From Planktothrix sp. FACHB-1365 (GTDB lineage Bacteria > Cyanobacteriota > Cyanobacteriia > Cyanobacteriales > Microcoleaceae), in the NCBI RefSeq assembly GCF_014697575.1, contig NZ_JACJSC010000001.1, forward strand, positions 620,001 through 684,000: DNA of 64,000 nt, in the 5' to 3' direction. The position numbers and the translations under genes were made by a program. Of this stretch, positions 28,707 to 36,611 are shown piece after piece. Under the pieces are notes generated by a model, which ran no database searches, was not told the origin of the DNA, and saw only the letters and a list, made by a program, of their open reading frames with translations. Each line of letters opens with the position of its first letter. Within the stretch, counting starts at the first letter, position 1.

Positions 28707-28734
28707 AGACGTGCCACGGCGCGTCTCTTTCTAC
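28703..28734. repeat. Imperfect copy of the interspersed palindrome
   Basis: GTAGAGACGTGCCA, then a centre and right arm that have diverged (CGGCGCGTCTC, with TTT inserted before the closing CTAC). It lies in the 74-base gap between rfbD and rfbA and could form a hairpin at the rfbD mRNA end. Confidence 0.6.
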
Positions 28735-28780
28735 AAAACAATCGATGAATTAATCAACTATTAACCCTTAACGATTAATT

Positions 28781-29854
28781 ATGAAAGCGCTGATTCTATC
28801 TGGTGGAAAAGGAACAAGATTACGCCCTTTGACGTACACAGGTGCAAAACAATTAGTTCCCGTCGCTAATAAACCGATTTTATGGTATGGAATTGAAGGA
28901 ATTGTAGCGGCTGGAATTACAGAAATTGGCATTATTATTAGTCCAGAAACAGGAGAAGAAGTTAAAAATTTAACCGGAAATGGCGATCGCTTTGGAGCCA
29001 AAATTACCTATATTTTACAAGAACAACCCGCCGGATTAGCTCATGCTGTTAAAGTCGCTCAACCCTTTTTAGAAGATTCTCCCTTTATTATGTATTTGGG
29101 AGATAACTTAATTGAAAGTCAACTTAATCAGTTTGTAGAACGCTTTAAACAGCAACAACTAGACGGGTTAATTTTATTAAGAAGTGTCCCTAATCCCACC
29201 GCCTTTGGGGTCGCTGTTGTTGATGATCAAGGACGAGTTTTACAGTTAGTTGAAAAACCCAAAGTTCCCCCTTCAAATTTAGCCTTGGTGGGGGTTTATT
29301 TCTTTGATAAAACGATTCATGAAGCGATCGCTCAAATCCAACCTTCTGCACGGGGAGAACTAGAAATTACCGATGCAATTCAACAACTGATTAATAACCA
29401 GAAAAAAGTTGAAGCTTGTAATCTGGAAGGATGGTGGTTAGATACGGGTAAAAAAGATGATTTGTTGAGTGCGAACCAAATTATTTTAGATTCTTGTATT
29501 ATCTACGATGTTCAAGGAGAAGTAGACGAAAACAGTCATATTTTAGGACGGGTTAAAGTCGGTAAAGGGACAAAATTAGTCAACTGTAGTGTACGGGGGC
29601 CAGTCATTATTGGGGAAAATTGCTATTTAGAAAACTGCTTTATCGGCCCCTACAGTAGTGTTGCGAATAAAGTCACTTTAATTGATGCTGAAATCGAACA
29701 TAGTGTCATCTTGAGTGAAGCTAAAATTATTGGGATTAATCAACGCATTGTGGATACGGTTATTGGCCGTCGAGCAACTTTAAGTACCGCACCTCAACGA
29801 CCGAAAGCATTACGGTTTATGATTGGAGATGATAGTCAAATAGAATTAGCGTGA
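28781..29854 (+). CDS. rfbA: Glucose-1-phosphate thymidylyltransferase, long form
   Basis: A 357-residue nucleotidyltransferase that makes dTDP-glucose, the entry to dTDP-rhamnose. It has the signature GGKGTRLRPLTYTGAKQ near residue 8, YLGDNL near 104, a VEKPKVPPS line near 160 and a DTGKKDDLL line near 225. The last 110 residues are a left-handed beta-helix (VNCSVRGPVIIGENCYLEN), so this is the long form known in actinobacteria, archaea and cyanobacteria, not the 290-residue enterobacterial type. Long-form members sometimes use other sugar 1-phosphates, so dTDP-glucose is the best guess from its rfbCD neighbours. Its stop overlaps the next start (GTGA). Confidence 0.85.
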   Translation: MKALILSGGKGTRLRPLTYTGAKQLVPVANKPILWYGIEGIVAAGITEIGIIISPETGEEVKNLTGNGDRFGAKITYILQEQPAGLAHAVKVAQPFLEDSPFIMYLGDNLIESQLNQFVERFKQQQLDGLILLRSVPNPTAFGVAVVDDQGRVLQLVEKPKVPPSNLALVGVYFFDKTIHEAIAQIQPSARGELEITDAIQQLINNQKKVEACNLEGWWLDTGKKDDLLSANQIILDSCIIYDVQGEVDENSHILGRVKVGKGTKLVNCSVRGPVIIGENCYLENCFIGPYSSVANKVTLIDAEIEHSVILSEAKIIGINQRIVDTVIGRRATLSTAPQRPKALRFMIGDDSQIELA

Positions 29855-30720
29855 TTTACTGGATAACGGTTAATTATTACTCCACCGAACTGATTCAACG
29901 ATTAATTGATTCAATTGTAGAGACGTTGCATGCAACGTCTCTACAGGGGATAAATTATCAAGTAATTATTATCAATAATTCTACCGATGATGTCTCTATT
30001 CATCAGTTGAAATCTCCCTCTATTTTAGTATTAAATGCAGCCGAAAATATTGGTTTTGGTCGAGCGTGTAATCTTGGGTTAAATTGGGTTTACCAACAAA
30101 ATGATCAAGCTATTGTATGGTTAATTAATCCCGATGCTATTGTACCGAAAAATTCTCTAACAAAAGCAACTCAGTTTTTTGAGCAAAATTCTCATATTTC
30201 TCTATTAGGAACAGTTGTTTATAATTTCCAGAATGAGGTTGAGTTTGGCGGTGGAGAGTTTATTCCAGAAACGGGAAAAATAGCAGAATTAAAGATAATT
30301 TCAAAAGAACTGCAAACGCAATCTTATGTTTTGGTAGATTGGGTATCAGGATGTAGTTTATTAATTAATCTAAAAAACTTTAAGTATTGTCCTCAATTTG
30401 ATCAAGATTATTTTTTATATTATGAAGACTTTGATTTTTGTCGGCGTTATGCTCAACAAGGACATTTGATTGCATTAACCCATCAACTTCAGGTTATCCA
30501 TCAAAGTTCATCAATTACAGGTAAAAATCCTAGTTTAAAAATCCAACAAAGTATTTACAGTTATTTATTAACCCTAGAAAAGCATACATCAAAACAGGTA
30601 TTATTATATCGATTATTCCGAATTACTGTGGTTGCAATTTTTTCCCTCGTTAAAGATCCTAAAGTTTCCTTGAGTAAATTAAAAGGGGTTTGTCTCTATT
30701 GGAAAAGACTGGTAAAATAA
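29851..30720 (+). CDS. GT2 rhamnosyltransferase-like glycosyltransferase
   Basis: A 289-residue GT2 enzyme of the rhamnosyltransferase-like group. It has NYYSTELIQRLIDSI at the start, VIIINNSTDD near 40, WLINPDA (metal site) near 92, and DYFLYYEDFDFCRRY near 187. The GTG start overlaps the rfbA stop, so it is coupled to dTDP-sugar synthesis and probably uses that product. A perfect 28-bp palindrome lies inside the frame (29917-29944). It encodes an extra loop, ETLHATSLQG, between the first helix and the second strand, where related proteins need only a short turn. The frame continues without a stop, so the protein is probably intact. Confidence 0.8.
   Translation: MIYWITVNYYSTELIQRLIDSIVETLHATSLQGINYQVIIINNSTDDVSIHQLKSPSILVLNAAENIGFGRACNLGLNWVYQQNDQAIVWLINPDAIVPKNSLTKATQFFEQNSHISLLGTVVYNFQNEVEFGGGEFIPETGKIAELKIISKELQTQSYVLVDWVSGCSLLINLKNFKYCPQFDQDYFLYYEDFDFCRRYAQQGHLIALTHQLQVIHQSSSITGKNPSLKIQQSIYSYLLTLEKHTSKQVLLYRLFRITVVAIFSLVKDPKVSLSKLKGVCLYWKRLVK
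29917..29944. repeat. Perfect 28-bp palindrome inside a coding region
   Basis: Half-site GTAGAGACGTTGCA is followed at once by its exact reverse complement. The same core occurs at 36500-36527 in a spacer. It lies within the GT2 reading frame without breaking it. Confidence 0.9.
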
Positions 30721-30748
30721 AAATAATTGCTCGAAACTTACTAACAGG

Positions 30749-31576
30749 ATGAGTTTACCTATGTCTCCCATTGAACAGGTTGAGCCACCTCGTTCTCCCC
30801 AAGAGACGTTGCCAACCATGTATGATTTGCCCAGTGAAGATTCGGAGGAACCAGGGGTGCCTGATGAGTATCATATTTTACAGCCAGAATTGTTGAGTGC
30901 TACGTTTTGTCCACCCAATTATGCGGCTGATGAAATCTTTGTCGCTAGTGATCTAAATCTTTATTATGATCCCCAACATTATAACTGGTATAAACGTCCA
31001 GATTGGTTTGCTGTTTTGGGAGTTTCACGGTTATATAATAATCGAGAATTACGATTAAGTTACGTTAATTGGCAAGAAGGAATTAGACCTCATATTGTGA
31101 TTGAATTCCTATCACCTGGAACCCGAAATGAAGATTTAGGAAGACGAGAACAACGCACTCAACAACCCACAAAATGGCAAGTTTATGAGCAAATTTTAGG
31201 AATTCCTTATTATATTGTGTTTGATCGTTATACCGATGAATTACAAATTTTTCAGTTAGAAGGAGGTTACTATCAACCTTTAGAATTAACGGAACCTAAA
31301 ATTTGGCTTCCTCCTCTTGAAATTGGAATCGGACTGTGGTTAGGAGAATATCGTGGGATCACTCGAAATTGGTTACGTTGGTCTGATCTTCAAGGAAATT
31401 GGATTCCTACACCCACAGAACGAGAACGCCTAGAAAAAGAGTTAACCCAACAACAATTAGAACAAGAACGTCAAGAAAAAGAGTTGACTCAACAACAATT
31501 AGAACAAGAACGTCAACGGGTGGAACGATTAGCAGAACGCTTGCGACAAGCGGGAATTAACCCCGATGAAATTTGA
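30749..31576 (+). CDS. Uma2-family (DUF820) endonuclease-like protein
   Basis: A 275-residue protein of the cyanobacteria-rich Uma2 family, which has a PD-(D/E)xK nuclease fold. Visible elements are PDWFAVLGVSR near 88, HIVIEFLSPGTR near 118, the WQVYEQILGIPYYIVFD line near 148 and a C-terminal charged coil with two KELTQQQLEQERQ repeats (about 228-260), ending QAGINPDEI. The family is expanded in cyanobacteria and its substrates are not established. Its place between two glycosyltransferase genes probably reflects insertion, not a role in sugar transfer. The in-protein repeat is encoded by a near-identical DNA duplication of about 48 bases. Confidence 0.75.
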   Translation: MSLPMSPIEQVEPPRSPQETLPTMYDLPSEDSEEPGVPDEYHILQPELLSATFCPPNYAADEIFVASDLNLYYDPQHYNWYKRPDWFAVLGVSRLYNNRELRLSYVNWQEGIRPHIVIEFLSPGTRNEDLGRREQRTQQPTKWQVYEQILGIPYYIVFDRYTDELQIFQLEGGYYQPLELTEPKIWLPPLEIGIGLWLGEYRGITRNWLRWSDLQGNWIPTPTERERLEKELTQQQLEQERQEKELTQQQLEQERQRVERLAERLRQAGINPDEI

Positions 31577-31640
31577 AAGAAACTGGCAACTCATCTTAGC
31601 TGATTTTCATAAAAGTTCTAATTAATTTTAAACTCAATTA

Positions 31641-32714
31641 ATGCCTAATACACTGTTGATTAATTTATCCTTTTTAATTCCTGAACCGACAGGAATTTCT
31701 ATTTATGCTAGTCATGTATTACCTGCTTTAAAATCGCTTCAACCTACATTATTAATCTCTCAACAAAAACCCGATTATTCTTGCTATTCTGTTCCTAATA
31801 ATATGACACCAGACCAAGGAACAAAGGGACATCTGAGACGGTTACTTTGGACACAGTTTAAACTTCCTCAAATTTATCAGCAATTAAAGGGAAATTTGAT
31901 ATTTTCTCCTATTCCAGAAGCCCCTTTATATTGTGGATGTCGATCAATTGTCATGGCTCATGATTTAATTCCGTTACGGTTTCCGAGACGGGGTTCTCGG
32001 TTAACGGCTTATTTTAAATATTATATTCCCCTTGTATTATCCCAAGCTGAACATATTGTCTGTAATTCTATCTCAACAGCGAAAGATTTAGTTGATTTTT
32101 TTAACATTCCAGAACAAAAAATAACACCCATTCCCCTCGCATACAACCCGCAGAGATTTCAATTTTTAGACTTACCAACCCACAATTATTTTCTCTATAT
32201 TGGTCGTCATGATGCTTATAAAAATCTATCTCGATTAATGAGTGCTTTTTCCAACTTAAAACATTTATCCGAATATGAATTATGGTTCGCTGGCCCAACA
32301 GATGAAACCTACACACCCGAACTCAAAAGGCAGGTTCAAGAATTAGGATTAAGTCAACAGGTAAAGTTTTTAAATTATGTTCCTTTTGAACAATTAATAC
32401 CAATTATTAATCAAGCCATTGCTGTTGTTTTTCCCAGTCTTTGGGAAGGGTTTGGTTTCCCGGTTTTAGAAGCAATGGCTTGTGGGACTCCTGTGATTAC
32501 ATCTAACCTATCTTCTTTACCCGAAGTGGGGGGAAATGCTGCATTATATGTTAATCCTTATCAAGTAGAAGAAATTACAGAAGCGATGGAAACCTTAGCA
32601 AATAATACAGAAATGCGATCGCATTTAAGACAATTAGGATTAGAACAAGTTAAACAATTTAGTTGGGAAAAAACGGGACAAAAAACAGCAGAAGTGATTC
32701 AACAATATTTATAG
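31641..32714 (+). CDS. Glycosyltransferase family 4 protein
   Basis: A 357-residue GT-B glycosyltransferase. The N-terminal half starts with an [15 protein letters not shown] line and has [15 protein letters not shown] near 110. The C-terminal half has [18 protein letters not shown] near 182, [20 protein letters not shown] near 270 (the E-x7-E catalytic and donor-binding line) and [16 protein letters not shown] near 300. These match the mannosyltransferase-like GT4 group common in polysaccharide loci. No signal or membrane helix is visible. A 7-bp tandem repeat follows its stop codon directly. Confidence 0.8.
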   Translation: MPNTLLINLSFLIPEPTGISIYASHVLPALKSLQPTLLISQQKPDYSCYSVPNNMTPDQGTKGHLRRLLWTQFKLPQIYQQLKGNLIFSPIPEAPLYCGCRSIVMAHDLIPLRFPRRGSRLTAYFKYYIPLVLSQAEHIVCNSISTAKDLVDFFNIPEQKITPIPLAYNPQRFQFLDLPTHNYFLYIGRHDAYKNLSRLMSAFSNLKHLSEYELWFAGPTDETYTPELKRQVQELGLSQQVKFLNYVPFEQLIPIINQAIAVVFPSLWEGFGFPVLEAMACGTPVITSNLSSLPEVGGNAALYVNPYQVEEITEAMETLANNTEMRSHLRQLGLEQVKQFSWEKTGQKTAEVIQQYL

Positions 32715-32749
32715 CAGGGAACAGGGAACAGGGAACAGGGAACAGGGAA
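32715..32749. repeat. Five tandem CAGGGAA heptamers
   Basis: Five exact copies of the 7-mer CAGGGAA follow the GT4 stop codon. A small hairpin, GCAGGC to GCCTGC around TCC, lies just after it (about 32778-32792). Confidence 0.9.
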
Positions 32750-32853
32750 CAGACAGGAAAAGAGGGACACAAGTTTGCAGGCTCCGCCTGCTCTTAAGAG
32801 GAGACAGAGCCTTGGTTTACAGTTCCCAGGTATAACAAAACTAGGGAAAAAGA

Positions 32854-33594
32854 TTATAAACTGTTGCTAGAAACAGGAGTAGTAGGAATACTAGGAATAC
32901 TAGGAATATCAGGGATATCAGGAATAGTAGGGATTACATTTGTAGTGGTTTCCCCAAAACTAGCAGCCGTCAAATTACTAACAGAAATATTATTAATTTG
33001 GGCTAATTGTTCTCCTGTACTTTGAACAATAACTAAGGTATTTACTGATGAGGGTTGCAACAGAATATCATTAAATGTCACACCATCTGGCAATTTAATA
33101 ATATCACTGTTATTTTCAAAATCAGTAATTATATCAAAACCGCCACCTGTAACTAAAACAAAGGTATCTTTTCCCGTTCCTCCCGTCAATGTATCATTAT
33201 CTTTGTCTCCAGAAAGAATATCATCCCCAGCATCTCCAAACAATTGATCAGCGTTTTTTCCCCCATATAAACTATCGTTACCGTCTCCTCCTCTAACAAT
33301 ATCTTGATCTAAATCTCCTGCTAAGAAATCATTCCCACTTCCTCCATCGAGAATATCATCCTGTTTTCCACCTCTGAGGGTATCAATTCCTCCATTTCCA
33401 ATTAAGGAATCTAAACCCGTATTTCCATTAATAAATTCACTATCTTCTGAACCGATAACCGTATCATTCCCATCCAGGGCTAATACACCACCAGGGTAAT
33501 TGTTTAGTTGTCCAGAAGATAGAATAATTGATTCTGCGGTGTTATCTCCAACTAAAAAAGATATACCGTTTTGAGTGCTTGGTTGTAGTGCCAT
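32854..33594 (-). CDS. Small RTX calcium-binding repeat protein
   Basis: A 246-residue protein with a central block of about eight GGxGxDxL-type repeats (residues about 60-145), then the usual cap GKDTFVLVTGGGFDIITDF and a beta segment, and an unusual proline-rich tail of IPxIPxIP repeats (about 218-240). No signal peptide. The fold needs calcium and forms outside the cell after type I secretion, so the exporter at 20.2-25.2 kb is a candidate route. The Pro-rich tail lies where the secretion signal is normally found, which is odd; it may be a wall-spanning or polymer-binding end. It is probably cotranscribed with the CAP-domain gene upstream (52-base gap). Confidence 0.8.
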   Translation of the reverse strand: MALQPSTQNGISFLVGDNTAESIILSSGQLNNYPGGVLALDGNDTVIGSEDSEFINGNTGLDSLIGNGGIDTLRGGKQDDILDGGSGNDFLAGDLDQDIVRGGDGNDSLYGGKNADQLFGDAGDDILSGDKDNDTLTGGTGKDTFVLVTGGGFDIITDFENNSDIIKLPDGVTFNDILLQPSSVNTLVIVQSTGEQLAQINNISVSNLTAASFGETTTNVIPTIPDIPDIPSIPSIPTTPVSSNSL

Positions 33595-33646
33595 AAGATT
33601 TAATGTTTGAATCTAAATTGAGCTTGCTGTTAATTTTGATATACTT

Positions 33647-35098
33647 TTATGCAGGCGTTCCAAAATTTTGTGTCCAATAGTGGTTCCAATTGACATTGCC
33701 TGTATCATTGGCTAAATAGTAATACCCCACACCAATTTCTGTTAAATTCGGATCAAGAATATTCGCACGATGTAGCGGACTATTCATCCATCCTTCCACT
33801 GCGGCTTCTGGCGTAGTAGGACTAGCATAAATATTTTCTGCTGCCCAGGAGAAATTATATCCTGTAGCTGTAATTCGATCCCAAGGAGTAGTTCCATCCA
33901 CTCCATTATGTGCATAAAAGTCTTGCAGTGCCATATTTTGACTATGCGTTTCTGCTGCTGCTTCTAATTGATAATTATAGGTTAGAGGCAATAACCCAGC
34001 GTTAAGACGTTCTTGATTAGTTAGTTCAAAAACACGCTGTTCAAATGAGTTTGCATCGTTATTAGTAGTGCCTCCACCATTATTATTGGTAGTCCAAGAA
34101 ATATTAAAACTGGCAGTATCTTGTTTTTCTGCATATCCAGCATAGACCCAATATTCACCACTAATTGTTGGAGTAAAGGTGTATTGTTTGCCATTATAAG
34201 CATCATTTAACCAGTTCCAATCTTGACCACTGATGTTCACCCATTGGTTAGAATCATAAGCATTAAGTGGGATAACACCTACTCGATAAAAATCATCTGC
34301 TGTCACTGAGAAATTGTAAGTATTACCCGCCTCAAAATCTGCTATAGTCCACAAGTTCACGCCAAAATAATCTGAACCGACATCACTGGGTGAGCTATTA
34401 CCCCAATTTCGAGAAATACTGTCTCTTGTACTAACAGCATTTTGATCATTTCGAGTAAATGGATACCATCCTTTACTTTCATTTTGTCCTGTTGTCCAAT
34501 CAAAAATTTCACCCCCCCAATTTTGAGAATAATAATCATAAACATCATTAAACTCAACTGAAAGGATGTTTCCATCTATCGTTATAGTGGCGTGATCATT
34601 CTCAGCTTTTAACGTTTGAATTTGTTCAGGACTTAATACTTTACCTTGAACAATATTGGCAAAAATTTCGCCTTCATCCCCAATAGAATCGCTAGAATTA
34701 AGTCGAGGATCAAGAGAATGTCCAATTTCTTCTAAAACTACGCTAACAGCCTGATTAACATTGCTACCCGTCAAAATATCTTCAGCCAGGTAAATTTGAT
34801 TTGTGGTATCCGCAAACGCGCCAGAAGACCCATTAATATCGGCTGAAGCGACAATTTTAATCGGGGCAAGGGTGCTAAAATCTCCTGTAAGCCATTCTGT
34901 GGCTAAGGTTTGCGCTTTCTGGATATCCCAAGTGTCGCCAAACGGGAGCTTCAGTTGTTCAACGAAAGTGGGATCACTAGCAAACAGTTGGAGTTGCTGA
35001 TAGACTTTGGGCATCACCTGTTCTGCTAAAAAAGCGTTAGTCTCCGCTAAAGATGTGATAGCGTTGGCTGATGTAGGGCTAGGATTAACTTCAAACAT
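33647..35098 (-). CDS. CAP (SCP/PR-1) domain extracellular protein
   Basis: A 483-residue protein. Residues about 1-190 are an N-terminal module seen in cyanobacterial secreted proteins; it includes a metal-site-like LEEIGHSLDPRLN near 132, followed by GDEGEIFANIVQG. About 195-340 is a beta-rich part with YYSQNWGGEIFDW. About 355-483 is a CAP domain with LTNQERLNAGLLPL, YAHNGVDGTTPWDRI, WAAENIYAS, GWMNSPLHRANIL and HYWTQNFG. There is no Sec signal peptide, so type I secretion is plausible. I chose ATG 35098 over a TTG 33 bases earlier. Whether the EEIGH site is catalytic is doubtful, because the HExxH motif is incomplete. It is divergent from the LuxR-type gene. Confidence 0.75.
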   Translation of the reverse strand: MFEVNPSPTSANAITSLAETNAFLAEQVMPKVYQQLQLFASDPTFVEQLKLPFGDTWDIQKAQTLATEWLTGDFSTLAPIKIVASADINGSSGAFADTTNQIYLAEDILTGSNVNQAVSVVLEEIGHSLDPRLNSSDSIGDEGEIFANIVQGKVLSPEQIQTLKAENDHATITIDGNILSVEFNDVYDYYSQNWGGEIFDWTTGQNESKGWYPFTRNDQNAVSTRDSISRNWGNSSPSDVGSDYFGVNLWTIADFEAGNTYNFSVTADDFYRVGVIPLNAYDSNQWVNISGQDWNWLNDAYNGKQYTFTPTISGEYWVYAGYAEKQDTASFNISWTTNNNGGGTTNNDANSFEQRVFELTNQERLNAGLLPLTYNYQLEAAAETHSQNMALQDFYAHNGVDGTTPWDRITATGYNFSWAAENIYASPTTPEAAVEGWMNSPLHRANILDPNLTEIGVGYYYLANDTGNVNWNHYWTQNFGTPA

Positions 35099-35386
35099 GG
35101 TAGATTCTCTGGCTAGGTAAAAACTAATCAAACTTTTAATCTTGAAACCTTCTATTTCTGCTATCGAGGGGTAGTAGCGACTTTTACGCCAAACCTCAGT
35201 ATGGGTTACAAAAGTTTACGTTCTGATTGGATCAACTCATATCTTTTCCATCCTAAAAACTGCCTATTCATAGGGAATTGGCTTTTAGTTTTAGGGTTTT
35301 CTTGATCATTAATATTTTAGCGGGTTAGTTTTAGAATATACCAGTCTAAACTATGACACAACTAATAAAAGTTAGGATTTTACGCT

Positions 35387-35917
35387 ATGCTTACGTTAGT
35401 CAAATCATCCAGATTAACCATGAATACTAAAGATAAGATGTTTACTGAGGCTAGTAACTTTTGGGATTTACAAAAACTGTATCAAGACCTAGAAGCAGTA
35501 AAACGGCTATTGTCCCCTCGTTCTCGACAGGGGTTAACTGAAACAGAAAAGCTTTATCTGAGGGGACTATTGTGTGGTTATAGTCCGGCGGAAATTGCTA
35601 AAAAACTATTTCAAAGTCCTAAAAGCGTGGAAGTTTACCTCTGTAAAACGTTATATCCTTATTTAAAAAATCTTTTAGATGTTCCCTCTGAAGTTGGAAA
35701 TTGGCGTAATATTTGTAACTGGTTAAATGATGCAGGTTATAAAAAGTTATCTTCAGGAGAAAACTTATTCAATAATTCATTACCTCAAGAAGCTTTGGTT
35801 AAAATAGTTAATGTTGATTTTTTACAAGAAAATACTATTTCAATTGATATTAACCTTCAACTTCATTTTCCCTCGAATCTAAAGGGTGATGAATCTAAAA
35901 ATAATATTGATGAATAA
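35387..35917 (+). CDS. LuxR/GerE-like helix-turn-helix protein
   Basis: A 176-residue protein with a LuxR-type HTH at about residues 48-95: TETEKLYLRGLLCGYSPAEI, then KKLFQSPKSVEVYLCKTLYP. The turn and recognition helix fit the GerE pattern (glycine before SPAEIA, then S-x-KSVEVYL). It has no receiver or autoinducer domain. The C-terminal 60 residues look beta-rich, with a short acidic end. Similar HTH units are found at the N-termini of large cyanobacterial signalling ATPases, so this may be a free-standing version. Divergent transcription from the CAP and RTX genes makes it a candidate regulator of them. That is inference. Confidence 0.55.
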   Translation: MLTLVKSSRLTMNTKDKMFTEASNFWDLQKLYQDLEAVKRLLSPRSRQGLTETEKLYLRGLLCGYSPAEIAKKLFQSPKSVEVYLCKTLYPYLKNLLDVPSEVGNWRNICNWLNDAGYKKLSSGENLFNNSLPQEALVKIVNVDFLQENTISIDINLQLHFPSNLKGDESKNNIDE

Positions 35918-35953
35918 TAAGCGGTTAATGAGGAGGTTATCAATTACTGGGGA

Positions 35954-35979
35954 TTAAGCCCTTCAGGGCTTACTACGTT
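35954..35979. repeat. Palindromic repeat AAGCCCTTCAGGGCTT, left copy
   Basis: The 16-base core forms a 6-bp stem with a TTCA loop, followed by ACTACG. A second copy in opposite flank orientation lies at 36405-36430, and the pair brackets the antitoxin gene. It resembles REP half-sites. Confidence 0.7.
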
Positions 35980-36033
35980 GAAAAATATTGATGTCTTTAA
36001 CTGCCAGTTATGAGAAAAAGTAACTACCCATCT

Positions 36034-36291
36034 TTAACGTTCTTCCATAGAATTTAACTTTTCTTGTAATTGTTGAAAAACTAATTCACCATCAACGACT
36101 TTTCCTTCACGAATTTGCTGTGTTCCCTCAGCAATTTTTTGCCTGAGTTCAATCAGTTGCTTTTCTCTTTGATCATGTTGATCTAAAAGTTGAAAGGCTA
36201 CAGTTAATAAATCATCCACACTTTTATATTTACCTTGTTGTAATTTTTCAAGAATAAATTTTTCTTGATCTGGCTTGATTGCAATCTGCAT
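36034..36291 (-). CDS. ParD-like antitoxin, no toxin partner seen
   Basis: An 85-residue protein of the ParD/CC2985 type: a short N-terminal strand (MQIAIKPDQEKFILEKL) for the ribbon-helix-helix, then KYKSVDDLLTVAFQLLD, and a charged helical tail that would wrap a ParE toxin. I chose ATG 36291, which has AAGGAG seven bases before it; the ORF could extend 12 residues further but without support. ParE normally follows ParD, often overlapping. Downstream of this stop there is only about 116 bases with a palindrome, then the LuxR-type gene's end, so the toxin is absent. It may be a relic or may act on a toxin encoded elsewhere. Confidence 0.65.
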   Translation of the reverse strand: MQIAIKPDQEKFILEKLQQGKYKSVDDLLTVAFQLLDQHDQREKQLIELRQKIAEGTQQIREGKVVDGELVFQQLQEKLNSMEER

Positions 36292-36611
36292 TTTTATCTC
36301 CTTGTCTTTAAAATTAATTGATAACAACTAGCAAGGTTAGATTCTCAATTTTGAGTTTTGGATTAAATCACCTAACAAATATATTAACATAAATATCAAA
36401 AACCGTAGTAAGCCCTTCAGGGCTTTCTCCATTAAAGTAATCCCAAATTTTAATAAAAATTATTTGAAATCCCTAAAGGTTTGCTACAAATTCCCCCCTG
36501 TAGAGACGTTGCATGCAACGTCTCTACAGGGGGTTAGAGGGGTTCATCTTTAGCAATTATATAAGGTTTCATATTATTTGAAAGAGTGGGAAGCAAGCAC
36601 AAAAACGGAGG
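36292..36611. other. Spacer rich in palindromes
   Basis: A 320-base gene-free stretch. It holds the right copy of the AAGCCCTTCAGGGCTT repeat (36405-36430) and a 40-bp perfect palindrome (36494-36533). The rest is AT-rich with no ORF or clear promoter. Confidence 0.6.
36494..36533. repeat. 40-bp perfect palindrome of the GTAGAGACG family
   Basis: The inner 28 bp (36500-36527) are identical to the palindrome inside the GT2 gene at 29917. Here it is extended by CCCCCT and AGGGGG arms to 40 bp. It is the longest perfect copy in the window. Confidence 0.9.

Noticed and set aside
36034-36291. Complete toxin-antitoxin pair
   Set aside because: Only the antitoxin-like gene is present; the 116 bases after it have no ORF of toxin size.
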